Of a stretch of DNA of 64,000 bases, positions 1 through 9,604 are shown one piece after another; the first letter of the stretch is position 1, and the number at the start of each line of letters is the position of its first letter. The notes beneath the pieces were generated by a model. The model was not told where the DNA came from and did not search any database. It saw only the letters and a program-made list of their open reading frames with translations. Source of the DNA: Phenylobacterium sp. J426 (GTDB lineage: Bacteria; Pseudomonadota; Alphaproteobacteria; Caulobacterales; Caulobacteraceae). Both the position numbers and the translations under genes were made by a program. Where the stretch lies: positions 248,001 to 312,000 of the forward strand of contig NZ_JAJOMY010000001.1 of the NCBI RefSeq assembly GCF_024699945.1, given 5' to 3'.

Positions 1-53
1 GACTCGACTTCGCTTAGACTCCTGATTTGCGCCGGGGTGGGCCGGCGTCGGGG

Positions 54-1910
<1,857 letters not shown>

Positions 1911-1938
1911 GTCCCCTTCGCCCCTGGGCGAGAAGGAC
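1911..1938. terminator. Stem-loop between convergent genes
   Basis: The 32-bp gap between the kinase stop and the glnE stop holds an inverted repeat: GTCCCCTTCGCCC pairs with GGCGAGAAGGAC with one bulge around a CTG loop. It lies where a bidirectional terminator would be expected. No clear T-run follows on either strand, so intrinsic termination is uncertain. Confidence 0.35.
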
Positions 1939-1942
1939 CAGG

Positions 1943-4849
1943 CTAGCCTTTCACCACCGCCTGGTACGCCTTCCGCGCCCGCGCCTGCGCCTCGCCGAGC
2001 TTCTTCTTCAGGCCGCGGAACTCGCGCACCCCGCCGGCGCGCGCCAGCAGCGCCCTGAACGCCTTCGGCTCTTCGCTCGGGTCGGCGTTCTCTTCCAGCG
2101 CCACTTTCAGGAGTTGGGTCAGGTCCTGCTGCAGTCGCCAGGCGTCGATCAGCGCGTCCAGCGGCTCGGCCTCGGCCAGCCTCAGCTCTCGGAACGCCGT
2201 CAGCGCCTCGGCGGTGTTGGGCGACAGGGGCCCGCCCTCCGCGGCGTGGCTGAGCTGCAGGAACTGGGCGGCGAACTCGATATCCACCAAGCCGCCGGGC
2301 GAGAGCTTCAGGTCCCAGTCGCCCTTCGGCGGCCGCTCACGCTCCAGCAGCGCCCGCATCTCGCGCACGTCCTTGGCCGTGGCTGCGCGGTCCCTCGGCC
2401 GGCGCAGAGCGTCCCCGATCGCCGCCTCCGCTTCGGCGGCGAAGGCCTCGGAGCTCGCCCAAACCACCCGGGCCCGCGTCAGGGCCAGCAGCTCCCACGT
2501 CTCCGCCTCCCCCTGGTAATAGGGTTGGAAGGCCGCCATCGAGACCGCGACCGGCCCCTTGGTGCCGGAGGGGCGGAGCTGCATGTCCACCTCGTACAGC
2601 GTGCCTTCGGCCGTGGGCGACGACAGCGCCGCGATCAGCCGCTGGGTGAACCGGCCGTAGAAGGTCGAGGCGTCCCAGCCCTTCACCTCGGACATGCCCG
2701 CCGGGTCGGCGGCGCGGTAGAGGGTCATGAGGTCGAGGTCCGAACTCGCGCTCATCTCGCGCGAGCCGCACTTGCCCAGCGCCACCACCGCTGCGTCGCC
2801 GCCGAAGGCTCCGCCCAGCCGCTCGGCTTCGGCCAGCGACGGCGGCGCGAGGGTGCGGATGCAGACGTCGGCCAGGTCGGCGAAGGCCTTGCCGGCCACC
2901 TCCGCGCTGGCCGCCCCGCTCATCACCTGGACGCCCACCCGGAAGGCCTGCTCGCGGTGAATGCGGCGCACCACGTCCATGGCCGCCTCGAAGCCCCCGG
3001 CCCGACGCACCGCGCTCGCCATCACCGCCTCGTCCTCGGCGACGTCGATGGGCTCGAAGAAGGCCGGGTCGAGCATGGCGTCGATCGCCGCCGGTCTCCG
3101 CGCCAGGGTCGAGGCCAGCCGCGGCGCGAAGGCCATCACCTGCACGATCAGCTCGAACAGCCTGGGCTGGGCCAGGAACAGCGACTGCAGCTGCACGCCC
3201 GTCGAGATGCCGGCGAAGAAGTCCTGGAAACGATTGAAGGCCGCGTCCGGCGCGCCCGTGGCCTGGGCCGCTTCCAGCAGCTTCGGCGCGAGCCGCGTGA
3301 ACAGCTCCCGGCCCCGCTCCGTGCGCGTCGCCGGAATGTGGCCGTGGTGCCAGCCGCGGATGGTCTGCGAAACGCGCGCGGGGTTGGAAAAGCCCATCCG
3401 CTGGATCGTGGCCAGCGTCTCCGGATCGTCGTCGACGCCAGTGAAGACCAGGCTTCCGAACTTCGACGACAGCGGCTCCTCCTCGGCGAACAGCTCGCCG
3501 TAGCGGGCGTTCACGCCCTTGAGGATCCGGGTGATGGCCGCATCGAAGCTCTGAAGCCGGTCGTAGCCCGACAGCGCCGCCACGCGCCGCCGCTCCGGGT
3601 CGCTCTCCGGCAGGCGATGGGTCTGCTCGTCGGCCAGCATCTGGATGCGGTGCTCCACCGCCCGCAGCGTCTTGTAGGACTGGGTGAGCTCCGTCGCCGC
3701 CTCGGGCGTGACGTGGCCGGCCTCGGCCAGCGCCGCCAGGGCGTCCAGCGTCCTTGGGCTGCGCAGCTCCGGATGCCGGCCGCCCAGGATCAGCTGCTGG
3801 GTCTGAACATAGAATTCGATCTCGCGGATGCCGCCCCGCCCCAGCTTCAGGTCGACCCCCTTGGCCGAGACCCGCTCGTCCACCTTGTGCGCGTGGATCT
3901 GCCGTTTGATCGAATGGATGTCGGCGATGGCGGCGAAGTCGAGGTTCTTCCGCCAGATGTAAGGGACCAGCTCCGCCAGGAACGCCTTGGCGGCCGGGAT
4001 GTCGCCGGCGCATGGCCGGGCCTTGATGAAGGCCGCCCGCTCCCAGTTCTGGCCGACAGTCTCGTAGTACTCGAGCGCGGCCGGGACCGGCACCGCCGGA
4101 GGGGTCGAGGCCGGGTCGGGGCGCAGCCTCAGGTCCATCCGGAAGACGTAGCCGTCCGCCGTCTTGGCCTGCATCAGGTCCGATACTCGGTGCGTCAGCC
4201 GCACCGCGAAGGCCTGGGGCTCGACGTCCTGCGCCAACACCTCGGCCATCGGCTCCGGATCGAAAAAGACCGAGACGTCGATGTCGCTCGAGTAGTTCAG
4301 CTCGAAGGCGCCCTGCTTGCCCATGGCGATGCAGAACCAGCCCGGCGCCGGGCCGCCCGCGCCCTCCCCCAGCTTCGCCAAGCGCCCGGATTCCTGCTCA
4401 CCCCGCGCCGCCGACCAAAGCGCCGCCGTCACCGCGGCGTCGGCGAACCGCGTCAGGGCGCCCGTCACCTGGTCCAGGTCCCAGAGCCCGCCCAGGTCGG
4501 CCAGCGCCGTCAGCAGGTGCAGTTCCTGCTTCAGCAGCCGAAGCGGCGCCATCGCCTGGTCGGGCAGGAGCTCGGCGACCGCCGCCGTCCGGGCCAGCAG
4601 GTCTTCCAGCCGCGCGTCCGGATCGCTGTCCAGCAGCGCGCCCAGCCGCTTGGCGTCCCGGCGGGCCAACCCGGCGAGGTAGGGGGCGGCCCCGAACACC
4701 GGCGCCAGCGCCGGCCAGGCCTGCTCCATCGCGGGCGTCCAGGCGCTGTCGGCGATGATCTCCCGCGCGCGCTCCGCGGCCTTGGCGTCGGCGACGGGCC
4801 CGCACGGCGTCAGCCCATGGCCCAGCTTTTCGGTCTTGCCCGCGGTCAT
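1943..4849 (-). CDS. glnE: Bifunctional glutamine synthetase adenylyltransferase/deadenylase
   Basis: GlnE adenylylates and deadenylylates glutamine synthetase in response to PII and glutamine, in the cytoplasm. The 968-residue protein has the expected duplicated architecture: an N-terminal nucleotidyltransferase domain with the metal-binding motif YSSDIDVSVFF near residue 188 and a C-terminal one with SASSDLDLMTLY near residue 703, joined by long helical PII-uridylyl-transferase-like segments. Length is normal for the family. The ATG at 4849 gives MTAGKTEKLGHG. In alphaproteobacteria glnE commonly follows the ccm-degP-two-component cluster, as it does here on the same strand, interrupted only by the opposite-strand DoxX gene. 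The frame is intact throughout. Confidence 0.95.
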   Translation of the reverse strand: MTAGKTEKLGHGLTPCGPVADAKAAERAREIIADSAWTPAMEQAWPALAPVFGAAPYLAGLARRDAKRLGALLDSDPDARLEDLLARTAAVAELLPDQAMAPLRLLKQELHLLTALADLGGLWDLDQVTGALTRFADAAVTAALWSAARGEQESGRLAKLGEGAGGPAPGWFCIAMGKQGAFELNYSSDIDVSVFFDPEPMAEVLAQDVEPQAFAVRLTHRVSDLMQAKTADGYVFRMDLRLRPDPASTPPAVPVPAALEYYETVGQNWERAAFIKARPCAGDIPAAKAFLAELVPYIWRKNLDFAAIADIHSIKRQIHAHKVDERVSAKGVDLKLGRGGIREIEFYVQTQQLILGGRHPELRSPRTLDALAALAEAGHVTPEAATELTQSYKTLRAVEHRIQMLADEQTHRLPESDPERRRVAALSGYDRLQSFDAAITRILKGVNARYGELFAEEEPLSSKFGSLVFTGVDDDPETLATIQRMGFSNPARVSQTIRGWHHGHIPATRTERGRELFTRLAPKLLEAAQATGAPDAAFNRFQDFFAGISTGVQLQSLFLAQPRLFELIVQVMAFAPRLASTLARRPAAIDAMLDPAFFEPIDVAEDEAVMASAVRRAGGFEAAMDVVRRIHREQAFRVGVQVMSGAASAEVAGKAFADLADVCIRTLAPPSLAEAERLGGAFGGDAAVVALGKCGSREMSASSDLDLMTLYRAADPAGMSEVKGWDASTFYGRFTQRLIAALSSPTAEGTLYEVDMQLRPSGTKGPVAVSMAAFQPYYQGEAETWELLALTRARVVWASSEAFAAEAEAAIGDALRRPRDRAATAKDVREMRALLERERPPKGDWDLKLSPGGLVDIEFAAQFLQLSHAAEGGPLSPNTAEALTAFRELRLAEAEPLDALIDAWRLQQDLTQLLKVALEENADPSEEPKAFRALLARAGGVREFRGLKKKLGEAQARARKAYQAVVKG

Positions 4850-4893
4850 CCGGCGTCCATCATCCCGCCCCTGAACTCACGGGGGGCACGTTC

Positions 4894-5325
4894 ATGAGCA
4901 TCGCAAGCTGGATCACCCTGCCGCAACTCTCCAGGGCCGGCGACGCCGCCCTGCTGCTGACGCGGCTCAGCGTCGGCGCGTTCCTGATCTGGGGCGTGTG
5001 GGACAACATCACCAGCGCCGAGCACATGGCCAGGTTCGCCGCCTTCCTCAAGCAATTCGGCTTCCCGGCGCCGACGCTGATGGCGCCGCTGGGCGTGGCC
5101 GTTCAATTCATCTGCGGCGCGCTCTTCATCGCCGGCTTCGCCACCCGCTGGGCGGGTCTGTTGTGCGCCCTGAATTTCCTCATCGCTATTGTCATGGTCG
5201 ACCAGCACGCGGGGCTCCGCGCCGCCTACCCGGCCTGGTCGCTGGTGGCGATCGGGCTCCTCCTCGCGACCGTGGGCCCCGGCCGCTACGCGGCGGACGC
5301 CCGGATCACACCCGAGGCAGGATGA
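4894..5325 (+). CDS. DoxX family membrane protein
   Basis: Small integral membrane protein of 143 residues with four predicted hydrophobic segments (about 22-40, 65-85, 88-106, 113-130), the usual DoxX/SURF4-type layout. Characteristic features are the TRLSVGAFLIWGVWDNI opening segment and the GALFIAGFATRWAGLL loop. DoxX proteins are linked to redox or thiol stress in some bacteria but the precise role here is unknown. The start at 4894 is preceded by a G-rich stretch (GGGGGG at about -14). It is divergent from glnE and its last 20 bases overlap the 3' end of the opposite-strand sensor kinase gene. Confidence 0.8.
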   Translation: MSIASWITLPQLSRAGDAALLLTRLSVGAFLIWGVWDNITSAEHMARFAAFLKQFGFPAPTLMAPLGVAVQFICGALFIAGFATRWAGLLCALNFLIAIVMVDQHAGLRAAYPAWSLVAIGLLLATVGPGRYAADARITPEAG

Positions 5326-6706
5326 GCGCCACGCGCAGGCCGGGTCCCATCTCGCCCACCTTGCCGGGGCCTTCGTCCAACTCGAGCCGCCCGCCGTGCG
5401 CTTCGGCCACGGCCGCAACGAGCGACAGGCCCAGGCCCGCGCCCGGCTCGTTGCGGCTGTTCTCCAGCCGGACGAAGCGCTGGATGACCCGCTCGCGGTC
5501 GCCGTCCGGCACGCCGGGCCCGGTGTCGGTGACCGAGAACTCCACCTCGCCCGACGACCTGCGGCGCACCCGCAGCATGATCGCCCCGCCCGCAGGCGTG
5601 TACTTCACGGCATTGTCCAGGATGTTGGCCAGCGCCTGGGCCAGGAACTCGCGGTTGCCGCGCACCGTCAGGTCCTTCGCGAACTCGGCGGCGAATTCGA
5701 TGCCCTTGTCCTCGCACAGCGGCTCGTACAGCTCGGCGATATCCGCCCCGAGTTCGGCCGGGTCGAACACCACCGGGTCCGGCGCCTGGCCGGCCGCCTG
5801 CAGACGGGCGATGGAGAGCACCGCGCCGAAGGTCTTCAGCACCCCGTCCGTGTCGGTCAGCGCCTGGGCCAGCGCCTCCTGCGGGTCGCCCTTGCCGGCC
5901 TCCACGTCCAGGAAGGCGGACTCCAGGCGCGCCCGGAGCCGCGTCAGCGGCGAACGCAGGTCGTGGGCGATGGCGTCGCCGGCGTGCTTGTGGCCCTGCA
6001 TCGACCGCTCCAGCCGGTCCAGCATCTCGTTGAGGCCCTGGGCCAGCTCGTCGAACTCGTCGCGGGTGCCGCGCACGGTCGCGCGCGCGCCCAGCTCGCC
6101 GTTCCGCACCCGGTCCACCACGTCGGTCAGGCTGGCCATGCTGCGCGAAACGTTGCGGCTCACCAGGACCCCGCCGGCGATGCCGACGATGATCACCAGC
6201 ACCACCGAGCCCCACAGGGCGTTCACGATCTTGCCGACGTAGGCCTCGTCCTCACCGACGTCCGCCCCGACGAACAGTATCTCGCCGCCGTCCAGCCGCT
6301 GCTGCAACCCCCGCGCCGGGTGCTTCACCTCCCGGCCCTGGACGTCGTAGTCGGTGACCTGGAAGGTCGCCCAGGCCGGCTGGCCGTCGAACTCGTCGAT
6401 CGGGCTCTCCTCGATCGAGCCCGAGATCCGCTCCTCCTGCGGGCTCATCAGCAGGTAGAGGAACGGCCGCTCGCTGGCCGCCCGCTCGATCAGGGACTGG
6501 TTCACCGCATCGACACCGGCGCGGTCGTAGACGTCCGTCAGCGACCGCATCTCGCGGCGGATCTCCTGGTCCGTCCGCCGCGTCGCCTCGCCGGCCGTGG
6601 CGACGTAGATGTAGGCGAGGAAGGCCGAAGCGGCGCTGGCGAACAGCGCCAGGAACAGCAGCGTCAGCCGGAACGGCGTCGTCCGCAGGAGGCGCGGCAG
6701 GCGCAC
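5306..6706 (-). CDS. Sensor histidine kinase of the degP two-component system
   Basis: Inner-membrane histidine kinase of 466 residues, GTG start, paired with the OmpR-type regulator that ends 6 bases upstream. It has a first membrane segment at about residues 12-33, a periplasmic sensor region of about 130 residues, a second membrane segment near 165-185, a HAMP domain, a HisKA H-box (AIAHDLRSPLTRLRARL, about 240-260) and a HATPase domain with NILDNAVKYTP, DTGPGVPDG and GAGLGLSL motifs. Its position behind degP on the same strand suggests a sensor of periplasmic or envelope stress that may control the protease. The signal is not evident from the sequence. The frame is intact. Confidence 0.88.
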   Translation of the reverse strand: MRLPRLLRTTPFRLTLLFLALFASAASAFLAYIYVATAGEATRRTDQEIRREMRSLTDVYDRAGVDAVNQSLIERAASERPFLYLLMSPQEERISGSIEESPIDEFDGQPAWATFQVTDYDVQGREVKHPARGLQQRLDGGEILFVGADVGEDEAYVGKIVNALWGSVVLVIIVGIAGGVLVSRNVSRSMASLTDVVDRVRNGELGARATVRGTRDEFDELAQGLNEMLDRLERSMQGHKHAGDAIAHDLRSPLTRLRARLESAFLDVEAGKGDPQEALAQALTDTDGVLKTFGAVLSIARLQAAGQAPDPVVFDPAELGADIAELYEPLCEDKGIEFAAEFAKDLTVRGNREFLAQALANILDNAVKYTPAGGAIMLRVRRRSSGEVEFSVTDTGPGVPDGDRERVIQRFVRLENSRNEPGAGLGLSLVAAVAEAHGGRLELDEGPGKVGEMGPGLRVALILPRV

Positions 6707-6712
6707 CTTCGT

Positions 6713-7390
6713 CTAGGCGTCCAGCCGGTAGCCCGCGCCCCGCACGGTCTGCAGCATCGGCCGGTCGAAGCCCTTGTCGATCTTCGAGCGCAGCCTGGAG
6801 ATGTGCACGTCGATGACGTTGGTCTGCGGGTCGAAGTGGTAGTGCCACACCTTCTCCAGAAGCATGGTGCGCGTCACCGACTGGCCGGCGTGGCGCATCA
6901 TGAACTCCAGCAGCTGGAACTCGCGTGGCTGCAGGTCGATCTCCTTGCCCTGTCGGTGCACGGTCCGGGCGATGAGGTCCATCTCCAGCTCGCCCACCCG
7001 CAGCAGCGTCTGCACCGAGCCGGTGTCGCGGCGCCGCGCCAGGGCCTCGACGCGCGCGATCAGCTCGGCGAAGGCGTAAGGCTTCACGAGGTAGTCGTCG
7101 GCGCCCGCCTGCAAGCCGTCCACCCGGTCGGTCACCTCGCCGAGCGCCGAGAGGAACAGCACCGGGGTGCGGTCGCCCTCGCGCCGGATCGTCTCGACCA
7201 GTTGCACGCCGTCCATCTTGGGCATCATGCGGTCGACGATCATCACGTCGAACTCGCCCTCGGCCTTGCGCGCCTCGACGAGGCCCTCTTCGCCGTCGGC
7301 CGCGGTCACGCAGGTGTGGCCGGCCTCGGTGAGACCGCGGGCCATCACGCCCGCCGCATCGAGGTCATCTTCGACGATGAGGATCCGCAT
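6713..7390 (-). CDS. OmpR/PhoB-family response regulator
   Basis: Response regulator of 225 residues: receiver domain (about 1-118) with acidic pocket in the opening VEDD, phospho-acceptor Asp in MIVDRMMPKMDG and the switch Lys in LVKPYAF, followed by a winged-helix DNA-binding domain (about 125-225) ending in TVRGAGYRLDA. It acts as a transcription factor for the adjacent kinase; stop and kinase GTG are 6 bases apart, so the two are co-translated. It begins 33 bases after the degP stop on the same strand, making degP-regulator-kinase one transcription unit and degP a likely target. Confidence 0.92.
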   Translation of the reverse strand: MRILIVEDDLDAAGVMARGLTEAGHTCVTAADGEEGLVEARKAEGEFDVMIVDRMMPKMDGVQLVETIRREGDRTPVLFLSALGEVTDRVDGLQAGADDYLVKPYAFAELIARVEALARRRDTGSVQTLLRVGELEMDLIARTVHRQGKEIDLQPREFQLLEFMMRHAGQSVTRTMLLEKVWHYHFDPQTNVIDVHISRLRSKIDKGFDRPMLQTVRGAGYRLDA

Positions 7391-7423
7391 CTGATTCCCG
7401 CCCCCCAGAATCTCCGTGGGAGC

Positions 7424-9007
7424 CTAGCCTGAAACCTTCAGCGGCAGGAAGGACGTCCGGCCGCCGCGGTAGACGCCGACCAGCACGCTGGTGCGACCGG
7501 CCTTCTTCGCCGCCTCGACCACCGCCGCCAGTTCCGCCGCGCTGGTCACCGCCCGGTCGTTGGCCCGCGTGATGACGTCGCCTCGGCGCAGGCCCTTGGT
7601 GGCGGCGTCCGAGTTCTGGTTGACGCTCTCGACGAGCGCCCCGCGCACTTCGGCGGGCAGGCTCAGCCGCTGTCGCGCCGCCTGGTCCAGCACGCCGAAC
7701 GACATGCCCAGCACCGGCGGTTGCGGCGCGGTCTGGGCGCCCGGCGCGCCCGGCGTCCGCGAGCCCGGCGCCGAATTGTCGTTGGAGGCCTGCAGGTCGC
7801 GCTCCGACGGCCTCACGCCGGACCGGATGGTGACGTTCTGCCGGCGGCCGTCGCGGACGACCTCGAGCCGCAGCTGGTCGCCCGGCCGCGCGCGCGCCAC
7901 CTGGCGGGTCAGCTCCGACGACGACCGGATCGCCTGGCCGTTGATCGAGGTGACGATGTCGCCCACCTGCAGCCCCGCCCGCGCCGACGGTCCGCCCGGC
8001 GTGAGGTCGGCCACGATGGCGCCCTTCTGGTCGCCCAGCCCCGAAGCCTCGGCCATCTCGCTGGTGAAGTTCTGGATGGTCGCGCCGATGTAACCGCGCT
8101 CGATGCGGCCGCCGTTGATCAGCTGCTTCACGACGCCGTCGGCCACTTCCGCGGGGATAGCGAAGCCGATGCCGACCGAGCCGCCCGAGGGCGAGAAGAT
8201 CGCCGTGTTCACGCCGATCACGCGGCCATAGACGTCGAACGTCGGGCCGCCCGAGTTGCCCCGGTTGATCGGCGCGTCGATCTGAATGAAGTCGACGAAG
8301 GTTTCGCCGATGTCGCGCCCGTAGGCCGAGACGATGCCGGCGGTCGCCGTGCCGCCCAGGCCGAACGGGTTGCCCACCGTGATCACCCAGTCGCCCACCC
8401 GCGGGCGGGCGGCGTTCTCGAAGTTCACGAACGGATAGGGGCCGCGGCCGCCCTTCACCTTGATCACGGCGAGGTCGGTGGCCTCGTCGCGGCCGACGAC
8501 GGTGGCCTCGAGCTCGGTCTCGTCCTTCAGGACGACGGTGATCTTCTCGGCGTTTTCGACCACGTGGTTGTTGGTGACGATGTAGCCGTCGGCCGAGACG
8601 AAGAAGCCCGAGCCCGCCGACTGCTGGGTCGGCAGGCGCGGCTGGCCGCGCTCGGTCTGGCCGCCCTCGTCCCCGCCGTCCTCGCCGCCGCCGGGCTGGC
8701 GCGGGATGATGTTGAACGGGAAGCCGGGGATCTGCCGCAGCGACTCGGCGCTCACCCGGCTGGTCACGTTGATCGACACCACCGCCGGGGAGACGCGGTC
8801 GAAGATGTCGGCGAAGGACATGGGCGCGCCGGGCGGCGGCGCGAAGATCGGCGCGGTCGAGGCCTTGATCAGTCCGCCTTGCAACTGGCCCGCATTGGCC
8901 TCGGGCATGCGCATGCCTGCGCCCGCCACCGCCGCGGCCATGACACCGGCGCCGGCCACGGCGCCCAGCAGGTAACCCGTCTTCTTGCCCGTCGTCTTCG
9001 AGGTCAT
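7424..9007 (-). CDS. degP: DegP/MucD-type periplasmic serine protease
   Basis: Do-family (HtrA) serine endoprotease and chaperone of 527 residues that degrades or refolds damaged periplasmic proteins. After a Lys-rich start there is a hydrophobic signal segment (about 10-33). The trypsin-like domain shows the triad: His in TNNHVV (about 151), Asp in EATDLAVIKV (about 181) and Ser in NRGNSGGPTFD (about 256). Two PDZ domains follow (about 305-395 and 430-525). The ATG at 9007 is chosen because it starts the signal peptide and has AAGG just upstream; the frame stays open 26 codons further, without a signal-like sequence. It follows ccmH and precedes a two-component pair on the same strand. A 10-bp palindrome lies 51 bases upstream. 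Confidence 0.93.
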   Translation of the reverse strand: MTSKTTGKKTGYLLGAVAGAGVMAAAVAGAGMRMPEANAGQLQGGLIKASTAPIFAPPPGAPMSFADIFDRVSPAVVSINVTSRVSAESLRQIPGFPFNIIPRQPGGGEDGGDEGGQTERGQPRLPTQQSAGSGFFVSADGYIVTNNHVVENAEKITVVLKDETELEATVVGRDEATDLAVIKVKGGRGPYPFVNFENAARPRVGDWVITVGNPFGLGGTATAGIVSAYGRDIGETFVDFIQIDAPINRGNSGGPTFDVYGRVIGVNTAIFSPSGGSVGIGFAIPAEVADGVVKQLINGGRIERGYIGATIQNFTSEMAEASGLGDQKGAIVADLTPGGPSARAGLQVGDIVTSINGQAIRSSSELTRQVARARPGDQLRLEVVRDGRRQNVTIRSGVRPSERDLQASNDNSAPGSRTPGAPGAQTAPQPPVLGMSFGVLDQAARQRLSLPAEVRGALVESVNQNSDAATKGLRRGDVITRANDRAVTSAAELAAVVEAAKKAGRTSVLVGVYRGGRTSFLPLKVSG

Positions 9008-9057
9008 CAGCCTTACAATTTCCCTGTGCGCGCCGAGAGGTCTAGGCGCGCCCGAAC

Positions 9058-9084
9058 AACCTAGGTTCGATGCACGGAAGTGCA
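9058..9084 (-). promoter_or_regulatory. Palindrome AACCTAGGTT and adjacent hairpin upstream of degP
   Basis: AACCTAGGTT (9058-9067) is a perfect 10-bp palindrome 51 bases upstream of the degP ATG. The same palindrome with the same CG flank recurs at 17325-17334, also 51 bases from the start of the PepSY gene. Next to it TGCAC-GGAA-GTGCA (9071-9084) is a second inverted repeat. Together they look like operator elements; the binding protein is unknown, an OmpR-family regulator being one candidate. Confidence 0.45.
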
Positions 9085-9151
9085 ACGCCCCTCAAGTTAC
9101 GTTTAGGCAAGCCTGCGATCAGCTTCGCGTCTGATCTTGGGCGCAAACGTG

Positions 9152-9604
9152 TCAGCGCGTTTCAGGGTCCGCGATCTTTTTCAGCCGGCGCGTCTCCTCC
9201 TCGGAAAGCTCCGGCTCGGGGCCGCGCGCTCTCAGGCGCATGAGCAGCAGCGCGATCCCCGCCAGGACAACGACGAACGGCCCGATCCACAGCGCGAGGT
9301 TCCAGGCGTTGAACGAGGGCGTCAGCAGCACGAACTCGCCGTAGCGCTGGGTCAGGAACTGCTTGACCTCGCCCTCGCTCTTGCCGGCCGCCACCTGCTC
9401 GCGCACCAGCGCCCGCAGGTCCTTGGCGAGTTCGGCCTCGGAGTCGTCGATCGATTCGTTCTGGCAGACGAGGCAGCGCACATCGCGGAAGATCTCCCGC
9501 GCCCGAGCTTCCTGCGCCGGGTCCGGCAGCCGCTCGGCCGGGTCCGACGCCGCGGCGATCGACAGCGCCCCGAAGGCGATGGCCAGCAGCGCCCGCAGCC
9601 TCAT
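9152..9604 (-). CDS. ccmH: Cytochrome c maturation protein CcmH
   Basis: CcmH (CycL) is the periplasm-facing thioredoxin-like subunit of the cytochrome c maturation system that keeps the CXXCH haem-binding cysteines of apocytochrome reduced. The 150-residue protein has a signal peptide (1-20), the conserved active-site motif RCLVCQNESIDDSEAELA (about 43-60) with the LVCQN cysteine pair, and a C-terminal membrane anchor (about 104-122) followed by a charged tail. Start ATG at 9604 overlaps the ccmF stop as ATGA, so translation is coupled. Length is typical for the short CcmH form found with a separate CcmI. Confidence 0.94.
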   Translation of the reverse strand: MRLRALLAIAFGALSIAAASDPAERLPDPAQEARAREIFRDVRCLVCQNESIDDSEAELAKDLRALVREQVAAGKSEGEVKQFLTQRYGEFVLLTPSFNAWNLALWIGPFVVVLAGIALLLMRLRARGPEPELSEEETRRLKKIADPETR